Below, in pieces: positions 45,490 through 54,783 of a stretch of 64,000 nucleotides of DNA. Made by a program: the position numbers and the translations under genes. Under the pieces are notes generated by a model that had not been told where the DNA came from, did no database searches, and saw only the letters and a program-made list of their open reading frames with translations. This stretch comes from SKVR01 sp037441525 (GTDB lineage Bacteria > Bacteroidota > Bacteroidia > Bacteroidales > UBA7960). The stretch covers positions 1-64,000 of the forward strand of contig JBBISA010000003.1 in the NCBI GenBank assembly GCA_037441525.1. Direction: 5' to 3'. The first letter of the stretch is position 1; each line of letters begins with the position of its first letter.

Positions 45490-46971
45490 TTAGAACTTAT
45501 AAGACACAAAGAAATTCTTTCCGGCTTTAAGAATCTGCGGGGCTGATGGGTCTGTCAGGATTCCCATGAACGAACTTCTTTGCGACATTCCAATGGTAAA
45601 ACGATAAACATCAAGTCCCATCCCAAAATTCATCCCCCACTCATGTTGCCTGAAATTGTTTTGCCAGAAAATTGGGGAGTCAACCTGGTTTAGGAAATTA
45701 AACCCGTAATAAACCCCGGCTTCTAAATAAATTCTGATGGGATTGGAGTTATCATCAGGAGTGCCAAATTGCAGGCTCAAAGGCAACAGAAGAGAATGTT
45801 GCCTGAAAGTCCCGTAAGGTATTTTACTGGTAAACAGATCATAAATAACTTCTTGTTGCAATCCTATAGTTCTGGTAACTGGGAAACTGGCAAATAACCC
45901 TCCAGCGAAGGATATCGCCGGGTCGGATCTAAAAAATTCATTGCGATACAAATGGGAACTGCTTCCGGTATAGAGAATTGCTCCTGTTGAAAGTTTTGAT
46001 TTCCGTGGATTTGCAAGTGTTGATACTCTTGCACTAAAATCAGGAACCAGTGCTGGCATTTCGGCAAGAGCAGATATAAGCGATTTCGAAAACATCACAA
46101 TGCTTTCCATCCCATCATAATCGAGCAAAGAATAGACATCGCCCGGTTTGTGATAAGGCGATTTGGTGCCTGTAAAAACATGAACTGCTGGAATACCGGC
46201 CCTGCCAAATGGAGCTGTATCGGTTCTGCGTTCAAGATTTTTCCCCATCTTTTTTAGTCTGATACCATGTTCCTGCGCAATTTTCATAGCAACCTGGCCT
46301 CCATCTCTCAGCATCTCCTTCCCTTTCAGGATTAATCCATTATTTGCTGCGAGCATCCCAACCATGTCAAAACTCAACATGAGTTTTATTTGAGATAAAG
46401 GCACCGGGGAGTTTTGAACGAAATGGGTGGAACCAATAAGCCCGCTCTCTTCAGCATCAAATGCAACGATGATAAGGCTCCTTTTCAACTTTCCGCGGTT
46501 AGATGCAAAATATCTGGCAAGTTCAATAATTGCAGCTGTGCCTGATGCATTATCATCTGCACCAGGGTAAAGAATTTTGTTTTGATTATCAAGTTTAAAT
46601 CCAAGATGGTCGTAATGAGCTCCCAACACGATGTATTCATTGTTTAACAGGGGGTCGGTACCAGTAATAATGCCTACAACGTTTATCCCTTCTGACCATA
46701 TTATCCCAGTCCTAAAATCAAAACTTTGCAAGTAGGTCCCGGTAGAATTGTCAATTGGCTCAACACCTGCCTGCCTGAACTGTTCAGCAATATAATTTCT
46801 TGCCATGGCGGCGCCACGGGTTCCAACACCCCTCCCTTCGAGCGAATCTGATGTAAGTATTTTTAGATGGTTTTTCAGACGGTTGCTGAGGTTCATTTCA
46901 GGCTGTGCCTGCAGTACCATCAGATTAAAGAAACCTATAAGTATAAAAATAGAAAATCGATGGCGTGTCAT
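45490..46971 (-). CDS. M28-family metallopeptidase fused to a beta-barrel domain
   Basis: The 493-residue exported protein (signal peptide MTRHRFSIFILIGFF to LQAQ) has an M28 zinc aminopeptidase domain, residues ~25-320. Motifs are ...VLGAHYDHLGF, GADDNASGTAAI, FDAEESGLIGS, LSFDMVGML and SPYHKPGDVY, so the metal ligands are intact. After a linker with basic PRKSK, ~150 C-terminal residues (~345-493) look like a small outer-membrane barrel, with strands such as YLEAGVYYGFNFLNQ and a final NFFVSYKF. The ATG at 46971 is preferred over 47025 because it starts the signal peptide. Confidence 0.78.
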   Translation of the reverse strand: MTRHRFSIFILIGFFNLMVLQAQPEMNLSNRLKNHLKILTSDSLEGRGVGTRGAAMARNYIAEQFRQAGVEPIDNSTGTYLQSFDFRTGIIWSEGINVVGIITGTDPLLNNEYIVLGAHYDHLGFKLDNQNKILYPGADDNASGTAAIIELARYFASNRGKLKRSLIIVAFDAEESGLIGSTHFVQNSPVPLSQIKLMLSFDMVGMLAANNGLILKGKEMLRDGGQVAMKIAQEHGIRLKKMGKNLERRTDTAPFGRAGIPAVHVFTGTKSPYHKPGDVYSLLDYDGMESIVMFSKSLISALAEMPALVPDFSARVSTLANPRKSKLSTGAILYTGSSSHLYRNEFFRSDPAISFAGGLFASFPVTRTIGLQQEVIYDLFTSKIPYGTFRQHSLLLPLSLQFGTPDDNSNPIRIYLEAGVYYGFNFLNQVDSPIFWQNNFRQHEWGMNFGMGLDVYRFTIGMSQRSSFMGILTDPSAPQILKAGKNFFVSYKF

Positions 46972-47040
46972 GTTGATAATATTTTTATTGCTACTGATTG
47001 ATTCAGACCTTCGGATTTTTGTCAAATAAAAAAATTTAGA

Positions 47041-48009
47041 TCATTCAACAACCATGTGTTTTGTTTTAATGATTGTATCCTTAATCTTATGATGTTTTAC
47101 CCTGGCAATAGGAGATTGGGTTTTAACAAACTCCCTTTTAAATGTCTTTTCATCAAGTTCTTCCCAATCATTATTTGCATAAGATGATATGGCCACTAAA
47201 GGACGAAACGATTCACATTGAGTAATTTGAGCGAATTTCTGATTATGTGGACATACGCTCTGGCAAATATCACATCCGTAAATGAACCCGTGGGAACCTG
47301 AAAGCTGTTTCCTTAAAACTTCTTCTTTATTTTCAATCGTCAGATACGATATGCATTTCCACGAATTTACAACCCCGGGACTTTCGATTGCTCCGGTGGG
47401 GCACGCCTGCATGCACTGAGTGCATTTACCGCATAAATTTTTGCTAAACGCATCGTCGGCAGGCAGTTCAATGTTTAACAAAATCTCGCTAAGAAAAAAC
47501 CAGCTCCCTTTTTTTGGTATAATAAAGCATGCGTTTTTACCCGGCATGCCCAATCCTGCCTTCCATGCCCAGTATCTTTCTAAAACTGGAGCAGAATCAG
47601 TGAAAACTCTTCCCTTAGCAGCGGGCACATTTACCTTAATAAAATCAAGCAGTTGATACATCATCGATTTCATTACATAATGGTAATCCTTTCCCGCTGC
47701 ATAACTGGAAATTCGATAAAATGTATCTATTGGTTGATAATTTTGCTGATGATAGTTTAAAGCAAGGGAGACGATGGTTTTACAGCCCGGAACCAGAACC
47801 CTCGGGTCGATCCTTTTGTCGACATTTGCCGCCATGTAATCCATCTGTGCGTGGAAACCCAAAGATAGCCATGATTTGAAAAAGGATTCGAAATTGGTTT
47901 CCACGGCATCTGCTTTTGCAAAACCACATGCATCAAAGCCAAGTTCCCGGGCCTTTTCTTTGATCAGTAAACCTAACCTGATGTTGTTGAAGCTTTCCGT
48001 TTGTGCCAT
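47041..48009 (-). CDS. queG: Epoxyqueuosine reductase
   Basis: It performs the last step of queuosine tRNA modification, reducing epoxyqueuosine with cobalamin and 4Fe-4S clusters. The 322-residue protein has the N-terminal AXELGFDACGFAKAD pattern, MDYMAAN..RIDPRVLVPGCKTIVSLALNYHQ, DSAPVLERYWAWKAGLGMPGKN and two cluster motifs, CGKCTQCMQACPTGAI and GCDICQSVCPHNQ. It starts one base after the ruvB stop, so the two are coupled. Confidence 0.94.
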   Translation of the reverse strand: MAQTESFNNIRLGLLIKEKARELGFDACGFAKADAVETNFESFFKSWLSLGFHAQMDYMAANVDKRIDPRVLVPGCKTIVSLALNYHQQNYQPIDTFYRISSYAAGKDYHYVMKSMMYQLLDFIKVNVPAAKGRVFTDSAPVLERYWAWKAGLGMPGKNACFIIPKKGSWFFLSEILLNIELPADDAFSKNLCGKCTQCMQACPTGAIESPGVVNSWKCISYLTIENKEEVLRKQLSGSHGFIYGCDICQSVCPHNQKFAQITQCESFRPLVAISSYANNDWEELDEKTFKREFVKTQSPIARVKHHKIKDTIIKTKHMVVE

Positions 48010-48010
48010 T

Positions 48011-49042
48011 TTAATCGAATAATGAGCCCTGCACCGGATTTTTTATCCGGCCCAAGTGTCTATAGGCCAGCTCCGTTGCTTCGCGTCCTCGGGGGGTTCG
48101 CATCAGATAACCCTCCTGAATTAGAAAGGGTTCATACACTTCTTCAATGGTTCCGGGGTCTTCGGCCACGGCAGTTGCCAGGGTGGTAAGGCCTGCCGGG
48201 CCACCTTTAAACTTATCTATAAGTGTAAGCAACAGCTTATTGTCCATCTCATCCAGCCCGTTGTTATCCACATTCAATGCGTCGAGACCATACAAAGCTA
48301 TTTCGATATCGATTGCCCCGTTTCCTTTTACCTGAGCAAAATCTCTGATGCGACGGAGCAATGCATTGGCAATACGCGGAGTTCCCCGACTTCGGCGTGC
48401 AATTTCCATGGAGGCATCAGGTGAAATATCTACCTTTAAAATAGCTGCACTCCTTCTGATAATCTTATTTAGCAGTGCAGTATCGTAGTAGTTCAACCGG
48501 GCGTTAATCCCAAACCTTGCCCTCAGAGGAGATGTTAACAATCCCGAACGGGTAGTTGCTCCCACCAGGGTAAACGGGCTCAGGCTTATTTGTATGCTTC
48601 GGGCATTGGGGCCTGTTTCAATCATTATATCAATTTTGTAATCTTCCATGGCGGAGTATAGATACTCTTCCACTACAGGGCTCAGCCGGTGTATCTCATC
48701 AATAAAAAGGACATCCTTTTCGTCAAGGTTGGTGAGCAGGCCGGCCAGATCGCCAGGTTTATCCAATACAGGACCAGAGGTGATTTTTATTCCAACGCCC
48801 ATTTCGTTGGCTATAATATGGGCAAGGGTAGTTTTACCCAGCCCGGGAGGCCCGTGAAACAACACATGATCGAGGGCTTCGCCCCGGTGCCTGGCAGCGT
48901 GTACAAATACCTTCAGGTTTTCAATTATATTCTGCTGCCCGGTAAAGCTATCGAAACTGTCGGGTCTTAATGCCTTTTCGTATTCCTTTTCTACATTGGT
49001 TAGGCGTCCCGAGGCAGGGTCAAGCATTTCGTTTTTTGCCAT
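48011..49042 (-). CDS. ruvB: Holliday junction helicase RuvB
   Basis: This is the AAA+ motor of branch migration. The 343-residue protein has an N-terminal LRPDSFDSFTGQQNIIENL, Walker A GPPGLGKTTLAHIIANEMG, Walker B VLFIDEIHRLSP, sensor 1 GATTRSGLLTSPLRARFGI and the C-terminal winged helix (EPFLIQEGYLMRTPRGREATELAYRHLG). It is upstream of queG with a one-base gap. A -7 box lies at 49070-49077 on the minus strand. Confidence 0.97.
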   Translation of the reverse strand: MAKNEMLDPASGRLTNVEKEYEKALRPDSFDSFTGQQNIIENLKVFVHAARHRGEALDHVLFHGPPGLGKTTLAHIIANEMGVGIKITSGPVLDKPGDLAGLLTNLDEKDVLFIDEIHRLSPVVEEYLYSAMEDYKIDIMIETGPNARSIQISLSPFTLVGATTRSGLLTSPLRARFGINARLNYYDTALLNKIIRRSAAILKVDISPDASMEIARRSRGTPRIANALLRRIRDFAQVKGNGAIDIEIALYGLDALNVDNNGLDEMDNKLLLTLIDKFKGGPAGLTTLATAVAEDPGTIEEVYEPFLIQEGYLMRTPRGREATELAYRHLGRIKNPVQGSLFD

Positions 49043-49069
49043 TTATGTGTGCATGAATTTAGATAATAA

Positions 49070-49077
49070 CAAAAATA
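49070..49077 (-). promoter_or_regulatory. -7 box for ruvB-queG
   Basis: The minus strand reads TATTTTTG, 28 bp before the ruvB ATG. It fits TAnnTTTG. Confidence 0.4.
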
Positions 49078-49326
49078 CATTTTTACACCGAATGGAAGCG
49101 GCTATGGGCGATATGTATCAATAAATAATAGCCGGCAAACAGCATCGACGAAGGTAGTTGTTTAACCAAAGAAATGAATACTGAAAGGCCCGGGGATTGT
49201 AATAGATGACTCTGCCCATGTCTTAACTTATTTTGTCGACATTAATTGGCAGTACGGTAATTCCTACATAATTTTTTCCTATTTTTATGAGCCGAAAGTT
49301 ATTTAACACATTTAAACAGGATAGTT

Positions 49327-50178
49327 ATGAGTGAAATTGTAGTAGCCATAGATTTCTCGTCGTGCTCAGTAAACGCTACGCGAACAGCTGTTTTAATTGC
49401 AAATGCATTCGATGCCAATATTACCCTGGTACACGTATGCAAGCCTGGCAGCGACGAGTCTGTTTATCCTAATACCCAGGATGTGCACTACCTTGAAGCC
49501 GAGAAAAGGCTCAAAGAAATGGTTAGTGATTTCAGCCTGCTTATGAAAAATGAAATACGGTACAGGATAAGACAAGGGAAAGTTTACACCGAAATAGTGA
49601 ATGAGGCCAAATACAATGATGCAATTATGCTCATTGCCGGCACACATGGTATTTCAGGATTTGAGGAGTATTTCATTGGCAGCAATGCTTACCGGCTGGT
49701 ATCTCTTAGCCCCTGCCCCATGGTCACCATTAGAACAATGTTCCAGAAAAAGGACATTAAAAAGATTCTTTTTCCCATTGATTCATCGCGCGATACCCGG
49801 CAAAAGACCAACTATGCCGCCGAAATGGCAATTAAACTCAATGCCGAAATAAGAGTTCTTGGCGTTTATGACAGCGGTATCAAAGAGATACGTAAAAAGA
49901 TAAAAAACTATGCTCTACAGGTTCTTAAGCTATTTGAACAAAGAGGCATTAAAACTTCCATTGATTTTGCCGAAGGGAAAAAGGCATCAGGCATCATTCT
50001 CGATTACGTTACCATTCATGATTTTGACATGATAGCCATGATGAGTGACAAGGATGTTGCCACCATGATAATTGGCAATGAGGCACAAAGGGTGATAAAC
50101 CATTCGCCGGTACCAGTTCTCAGCATTCATCCTAAAGAAACACTCACTTCATCCATTACTCTTTCGGGCAGTGGTTAA
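49327..50178 (+). CDS. Tandem universal stress protein
   Basis: The 283-residue protein carries two UspA-like domains. The first (~1-140) starts IVVAIDFSSCSVNATRTAVLIANAF and has IAGTHGISGFEEYFIGSNAYRLV. The second (~148-275) starts KKILFPIDSSRDTRQKTNYAAEMAIKL and ends RVINHSPVPVLSIHP. The first domain keeps the GxGxG-like ATP-binding region (GTHGISGFEEYFIGS) only partly, and the second lacks it. It is probably a cytosolic stress-response protein, monocistronic, with a terminator downstream. Confidence 0.87.
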   Translation: MSEIVVAIDFSSCSVNATRTAVLIANAFDANITLVHVCKPGSDESVYPNTQDVHYLEAEKRLKEMVSDFSLLMKNEIRYRIRQGKVYTEIVNEAKYNDAIMLIAGTHGISGFEEYFIGSNAYRLVSLSPCPMVTIRTMFQKKDIKKILFPIDSSRDTRQKTNYAAEMAIKLNAEIRVLGVYDSGIKEIRKKIKNYALQVLKLFEQRGIKTSIDFAEGKKASGIILDYVTIHDFDMIAMMSDKDVATMIIGNEAQRVINHSPVPVLSIHPKETLTSSITLSGSG

Positions 50179-50201
50179 TCAGTTGTTGTTTAAATATATA
50201 G

Positions 50202-50237
50202 AAGCCGTCTCAAAAACTAAAATGAGGCGGCTTTTTT
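50202..50237 (+). terminator. Intrinsic terminator after the Usp gene
   Basis: AAGCCGTCTCA (50202-50212) pairs with TGAGGCGGCTT (50223-50233) with one G-T pair, followed by a T run to 50237. Confidence 0.9.
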
Positions 50238-50411
50238 ATTTTAGCATAAAACTATTGCAATACAATTATTGGGCTAAAGAGCTTAATCTTTCGCATTAAA
50301 AAATACCAGAAGCCATAGGTTCGCTCAATTGGCTATACCGGGAAATTATTTCCAAAGATACCTCCCGGATTTATGTAAATTATCGGCATGAATTGCCCGT
50401 CGGAAAATAAC

Positions 50412-50419
50412 TAAATTTG
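50412..50419 (+). promoter_or_regulatory. -7 box for the LuxE-like gene
   Basis: TAAATTTG matches TAnnTTTG, 19 bp before the ATG at 50438. Confidence 0.42.
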
Positions 50420-50437
50420 CGCCAATTACCAATATTT

Positions 50438-51424
50438 ATGGACTATCAGAGGTTTGAAAAGAAATTGTTTAGCATCAGTTCAGATGATGATTTTAATGCC
50501 CTTTCGCTGGATGTTTTTAAATTCCAGTATTTAAACAACCCCGTATTTGGTAATTTCTGCAAAGCATTGGGCAAATCCCCGGAAACGGTGAGCCATTATA
50601 CTCAAATCCCATTTTTGCCTGCCGAGTTCTTCAAAACTCACCCAATAATTGCTGGGGGAAGAAAAGCCGAAATAATTTTCACCAGTAGCGGTACAACAGG
50701 CACTGACACCAGCAAGCATTATGTTGTTGAGCCTGAACTATACAGAAAAAGTTTTGTAAAGGCATTTGAGCTGTTTTATGGTCATCTGTCAAATTATCAC
50801 ATCCTTGCCTTGCTGCCCGGATACCTTGAAAGAAAAGGCTCATCCTTGATTTATATGGTTCAGGAGTTAATAAGGCTCTCAGAAAGCGAACACAGTGGCT
50901 TTTTTCTGAAAAAGACAAATACCCTAACGGACAAAATAAAAATGCTTAACGACCGCAGGATACTATTACTGGGCGTAAGCTTCGCCCTGCTCGATTTGGC
51001 CGAAACAACATCATTGCATAATCCTAATCTTATAGTAATGGAAACCGGCGGTATGAAGGGGCGACGCAGAGAGCCTGTTCGCGATGAGCTTCACACAATG
51101 CTTTGTCAGTCATTTAATGTTAATACCATTCATTCTGAATACGGGATGACCGAATTGTTATCACAAGCTTATTCAACCGCGAATGGGGTTTTTTATACCC
51201 CTTCCTGGATGAAAGTGTTGATTCGCGAAACAAATGACCCCTTATCGATAAATTATCGCAACGGAATTACCGGTGGCATAAATATTATTGATCTGGCAAA
51301 CCTTTTTTCCTGTTCCTTTTTAGCCACCCAGGACCTCGGCAAACTTCACCCCAGGAATGGCTTTGAAGTTACCGGCAGGTTCGACAATAGCGATATTAGA
51401 GGATGCAATTTGCTTGTGGAGTAG
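50438..51424 (+). CDS. LuxE-like acyl-protein synthetase (adenylating)
   Basis: The 328-residue protein belongs to the LuxE / acyl-protein synthetase part of the ANL superfamily. Features are a P-loop-like TSSGTTGTDTSKH near residue 85, LLPGYLERKGSSLIYM, the METGGMKGRRR loop and IHSEYGMTELLSQAY (aromatic-binding region), then ATQDLGKL. Such enzymes activate a fatty or aryl acid as acyl-AMP and pass it to a protein or sugar acceptor. No LuxC or LuxD partner lies nearby, so the substrate is unknown. The ATG at 50438 is chosen over an upstream TTG at 50417. Confidence 0.8.
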   Translation: MDYQRFEKKLFSISSDDDFNALSLDVFKFQYLNNPVFGNFCKALGKSPETVSHYTQIPFLPAEFFKTHPIIAGGRKAEIIFTSSGTTGTDTSKHYVVEPELYRKSFVKAFELFYGHLSNYHILALLPGYLERKGSSLIYMVQELIRLSESEHSGFFLKKTNTLTDKIKMLNDRRILLLGVSFALLDLAETTSLHNPNLIVMETGGMKGRRREPVRDELHTMLCQSFNVNTIHSEYGMTELLSQAYSTANGVFYTPSWMKVLIRETNDPLSINYRNGITGGINIIDLANLFSCSFLATQDLGKLHPRNGFEVTGRFDNSDIRGCNLLVE

Positions 51425-51502
51425 TTATTAACAAAAAGAGCATCATTTTGTAGTCATGATACGATTTTTTGTATTAATCCGCCCATTTAACAGTTATTTG
51501 CT

Positions 51503-51510
51503 TAAATTTG
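51503..51510 (+). promoter_or_regulatory. -7 box for the adenylate cyclase gene
   Basis: TAAATTTG matches TAnnTTTG, 48 bp before the TTG start at 51559. Confidence 0.4.
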
Positions 51511-51558
51511 GGCAGACGTGGTAATCAATGCATTGTAACATCATAAAAAGAAGGAATT

Positions 51559-53607
51559 TTGATTAACTTTCAACCCTTATTTAAATTTCTGCTTTTCAAA
51601 ACAATTGCCCTTCTTTTTCTTTGCAACGCCTTATTGGTTGCCGCAAAACCTATGGCCCGGCAGGGTATTCTTGATGCAAAAGATTTTCTGCTTGATGAAA
51701 CAGGCTATATTTATCTGGATGGAGAATGGGAATTTTACCCCCACCAATTGCTTTTCCCCTCTGACTTTTCCGAATCCAGGCCTTTCAATACTTCCATAGT
51801 ACCCGACATTTGGGAAAAGGATAGTTTAGGCAATAAAATTGAATTTGCCACCTACAGACTCAGAATAACAAACCATTCGCTGCCACCGGTTTTCAGCATC
51901 CGTAACCATGAAATATTCAGTGCCTTTGTACTATTTCTGAATGGTGTAGAAATACTGCGAAACGGTACTGTTGCTATGGAGAAAGAAAATGAAGTTCCCG
52001 GATATATCCCCAAAACAGCCAGCCTTTATTCTTTGGCTGATACCATTGAATTGGTTCTTCAGGTTTCTAATCATCATTATTACAAGGGGGGGATTTCAGA
52101 GTCGCTTATAATCGGACGCGCATCGGCATTGCATCGCAATCAGTTAATGGGAAGTGGTTTTGAGTTCTTCATCATGGGCAGCCTTTTGATTATGGCTATT
52201 TATTATCTGAGTTTATTTATTGTACTCAAAAAGAATAACTCATCCCTTTATTTCTCTATTTTCATATTTCTGGCCATACTCAGAATTCTGGTAACTGGCC
52301 AAAGATTGCTTCTGGTGCTCTTTCCTGAAATTTCATGGAATGTTGTAATGCGTCTTGAATATGGAACCCTTTATTTAACTCCGGTATTTTTTATCCTGTT
52401 TTTTAATTCAGTTTTCAGAGAGGAGATAAAAATTTATGTGGTTAATATAGTAATCGCCATTTCCAGTATTTTCTTTTTAATTGCTATCACAACTACTTTA
52501 AAATTCTTTTCAGGCGCTGTAATTTATTATCAGCCATTTCTTTTTATTCTTGGACTGAGTCTTGTTATTTGGTTATGGAAAGCCCGTGCAAACAACAAAG
52601 AGGGGGCATTGGTACTGATGGTTGGGTTACTCATCCTTTTCTCGTCTATGCTTTACGATTTGGCATTTTCAAGGGGAAGTTTCAGGGGTAGTGAAATGTT
52701 TCCAGCCGGAGTATTCCTGTTTATATTATGCCAATCCTACATATTATCAATAAAATTTTCATCCATCAATAAAGAAAACCAGCTTTTGTGGGAAGAGCTT
52801 GATTACAAAAATCAACATCTTGGGCAAATGGTCATTGAACGAACATCGGAACTTGAGCAACAAAAAAATCTTTTGGAACAAACCAATTCTGAGTTGGAGC
52901 AAAAGAAACGAACCACAGAAAATCAAAGCCATCTGCTCGAAGGCATTAATGAATTGTTAGAAAAAGAGAAAGAGAAAACAGACCAGCTATTGCTAAACGT
53001 ATTACCCCAGAATATTGCCAACGAACTCAAAGCTTACGGCAAATGCATGGCACATAGTTACCCCCTTGTAACTGTGTTGTTTATTGATTTTGTTCAGTTC
53101 TCAGATATTTCGGAACATCTTACACCCGACAACCTGATAAGGGAGCTTCATAGCTATTTTGCAGGATTTGACGAGATTGCCAAAAAGTATAATCTCGAAA
53201 AAATAAAAACCATCGGCGATGCCTATATGTGTGCCGGAGGTTTGCATGAAGATGCCGGGCCCGAAGATGTTATCAATACTGTGAAAGCCGCCCTGGAAAT
53301 GAGTCTGTTTGTTTCGGCACAAAAGGATGACAGGATTGTTATGGGCGATATCTGGTTCGATTGCCGCATCGGGTTGCACACCGGACCCGTTATTGCCGGA
53401 GTGGTTGGAAAAACTAAGTTTGCCTTCGATTTATGGGGAGGCACAGTTAATATCGCCAAACGAATGGAAGCAACATGCGAGCCGGGACAGGTAAACATTT
53501 CTGAATCTACCTACCAGTATGTCAGCGATGCTTTCACATGCCAATCGCGGGGAAAGGTTGCAACAAAGCACAACAAAAACATGAGAATGTTTTATGTTGA
53601 ATATTGA
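51559..53607 (+). CDS. 7TMR-DISM-type adenylate cyclase
   Basis: The 682-residue protein has a signal peptide, a periplasmic jelly-roll-like DISMED2-type domain (~35-190), seven transmembrane helices (~200-410), a coiled coil (~415-475) and a class III cyclase domain (~490-680). Catalytic features are both metal-binding Asp regions (LFIDFVQFSDIS, TIGDAYMCAGG), the purine-selecting Lys in KIKTIGDAYM, Asp in FAFDLWGGTVN and Arg in NIAKRMEA. The Lys/Asp pair favours ATP over GTP. It appears to sense a periplasmic ligand. The start codon is TTG (no ATG before the in-frame stop at 51544). Confidence 0.87.
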   Translation: MINFQPLFKFLLFKTIALLFLCNALLVAAKPMARQGILDAKDFLLDETGYIYLDGEWEFYPHQLLFPSDFSESRPFNTSIVPDIWEKDSLGNKIEFATYRLRITNHSLPPVFSIRNHEIFSAFVLFLNGVEILRNGTVAMEKENEVPGYIPKTASLYSLADTIELVLQVSNHHYYKGGISESLIIGRASALHRNQLMGSGFEFFIMGSLLIMAIYYLSLFIVLKKNNSSLYFSIFIFLAILRILVTGQRLLLVLFPEISWNVVMRLEYGTLYLTPVFFILFFNSVFREEIKIYVVNIVIAISSIFFLIAITTTLKFFSGAVIYYQPFLFILGLSLVIWLWKARANNKEGALVLMVGLLILFSSMLYDLAFSRGSFRGSEMFPAGVFLFILCQSYILSIKFSSINKENQLLWEELDYKNQHLGQMVIERTSELEQQKNLLEQTNSELEQKKRTTENQSHLLEGINELLEKEKEKTDQLLLNVLPQNIANELKAYGKCMAHSYPLVTVLFIDFVQFSDISEHLTPDNLIRELHSYFAGFDEIAKKYNLEKIKTIGDAYMCAGGLHEDAGPEDVINTVKAALEMSLFVSAQKDDRIVMGDIWFDCRIGLHTGPVIAGVVGKTKFAFDLWGGTVNIAKRMEATCEPGQVNISESTYQYVSDAFTCQSRGKVATKHNKNMRMFYVEY

Positions 53608-53622
53608 TGTACTGATAAATAA

Positions 53623-54177
53623 TCAAATCAGATAAAGACCCAGAGCAACCAGCATTATCCCAATACCTGAAAGTGATTCTACTATTTTGCCCTGGTTGTA
53701 AGAAAAGCGATTGGCATTTACAAACCCACTTAAGGCAAAAATAAGGGTGGAAATCCCCAGTATTTTTGAATTGGAAGCAATAGAGCCATTTAGAAGTTTT
53801 ACCGCCACGCCTGCAAATAATTGATTAATGCTGAAAGCTACAGCCATACCCAAAAGCATTACATTACTTTCTATATTATAAATTCTTTGCCGGGCTCTGT
53901 TTTTGTAAACCCCTGTAATTATCCTGACACTGATTAGCAGAAGCATTACCATCGACACATATAATTCTCTTCCTGCTACATAACCTGAAATAATACCAGC
54001 AAAAAAGTACCCCGCAACCAATAAAATCACACCTGACAACGCAAATAAAAGAGCCCCTTTCATGTAGGTGCCGGGTTTTGGTTTTTCGCCCCCCCTGGCA
54101 TTCGCAAGAGCATAGTTGAAATATTGCATTCCCAGCAATACAGGCAAAACAAAAACCAGAATATCTTTTATTCCCAT
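53623..54177 (-). CDS. MntP-like integral membrane protein (putative Mn efflux)
   Basis: The 184-residue protein has six predicted transmembrane helices in two repeats. The second repeat (NVMLLGMAVAFSINQLFAGVAVKLL) and the ending VESLSGIGIMLVALGLYL look like the MntP (YebN) manganese exporter family. The first repeat is less typical. It converges with the cyclase gene 16 bp away. Manganese efflux is inferred from family likeness only, and confidence is moderate. Confidence 0.6.
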   Translation of the reverse strand: MGIKDILVFVLPVLLGMQYFNYALANARGGEKPKPGTYMKGALLFALSGVILLVAGYFFAGIISGYVAGRELYVSMVMLLLISVRIITGVYKNRARQRIYNIESNVMLLGMAVAFSINQLFAGVAVKLLNGSIASNSKILGISTLIFALSGFVNANRFSYNQGKIVESLSGIGIMLVALGLYLI

Positions 54178-54197
54178 AATTTTGTTTAATAAAGTTA

Positions 54198-54662
54198 TTA
54201 TTCGATTTTAAGCAAAGAAAGAATTCTCTCGAGCCCTTCGGCATCAGCATCATCAAATGAAGAGAAATCCTTACTGTCAACATCCAGAACCCCTATAACA
54301 GCACCTTTTAAGTTCCGAAGGGGGACAACAATTTCGCTGTTGCTACGGCTGTCGCAGGCAATATGTCCGGGAAACTGGTGAACATCGGGCACAACCAGCG
54401 TTTTTTGCTGGATGATGGCAGCCCAGCAAACACCTGTATTTTTTGCCAGCAACTGACAGGCAACAGGCCCCTGATAAGGACCGGCAATGAGCTCTCCCTT
54501 ATCAAGCAAATAAAAGCCGCACCAGAAAAAGTATTCCATTTTATTGTGCAATACAGCTGCAATGGTTGCCATTCGCGATATATCGTTGCCAGGCTTTGCC
54601 AGCAGGCCTTCAATCTGGTCGTACAACCGCTGGTATCGTCCTGTTTTTCTGTTTTTTTCCAT
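54198..54662 (-). CDS. msrC: Free methionine-R-sulfoxide reductase (GAF domain)
   Basis: The 154-residue GAF-domain enzyme reduces free Met-(R)-sulfoxide. Motifs are MEYFFWCGFYLLDKGELIAGPYQGPVAC, the active cysteines C79 in NTGVCW and C103 in IACDSRSNSEIVVPL, and VVPDVHQFPGH. These are the fRMsr signature, and length is normal. A -7 box TAAATTTG (54698-54691, minus) with TTG 22 nt upstream precedes it. The MntP-like gene follows 20 bp downstream. Confidence 0.92.
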   Translation of the reverse strand: MEKNRKTGRYQRLYDQIEGLLAKPGNDISRMATIAAVLHNKMEYFFWCGFYLLDKGELIAGPYQGPVACQLLAKNTGVCWAAIIQQKTLVVPDVHQFPGHIACDSRSNSEIVVPLRNLKGAVIGVLDVDSKDFSSFDDADAEGLERILSLLKIE

Positions 54663-54690
54663 AGAAGTATATTGGGTTTGTTGGAAGGTG

Positions 54691-54723
54691 CAAATTTATC
54701 AACAACAGTGATTAAAGTTGCAA
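54691..54723 (-). promoter_or_regulatory. Promoter of the msrC-like gene
   Basis: Minus strand: TTG (54723-54721), 22-nt spacer, TAAATTTG (54698-54691), 29 bp before the ATG. Confidence 0.42.
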
Positions 54724-54783
54724 CGAATTTGCAACAACAATAATCACTATATTGTTGACTATGAAGTATTGTATTTAAAGCAT

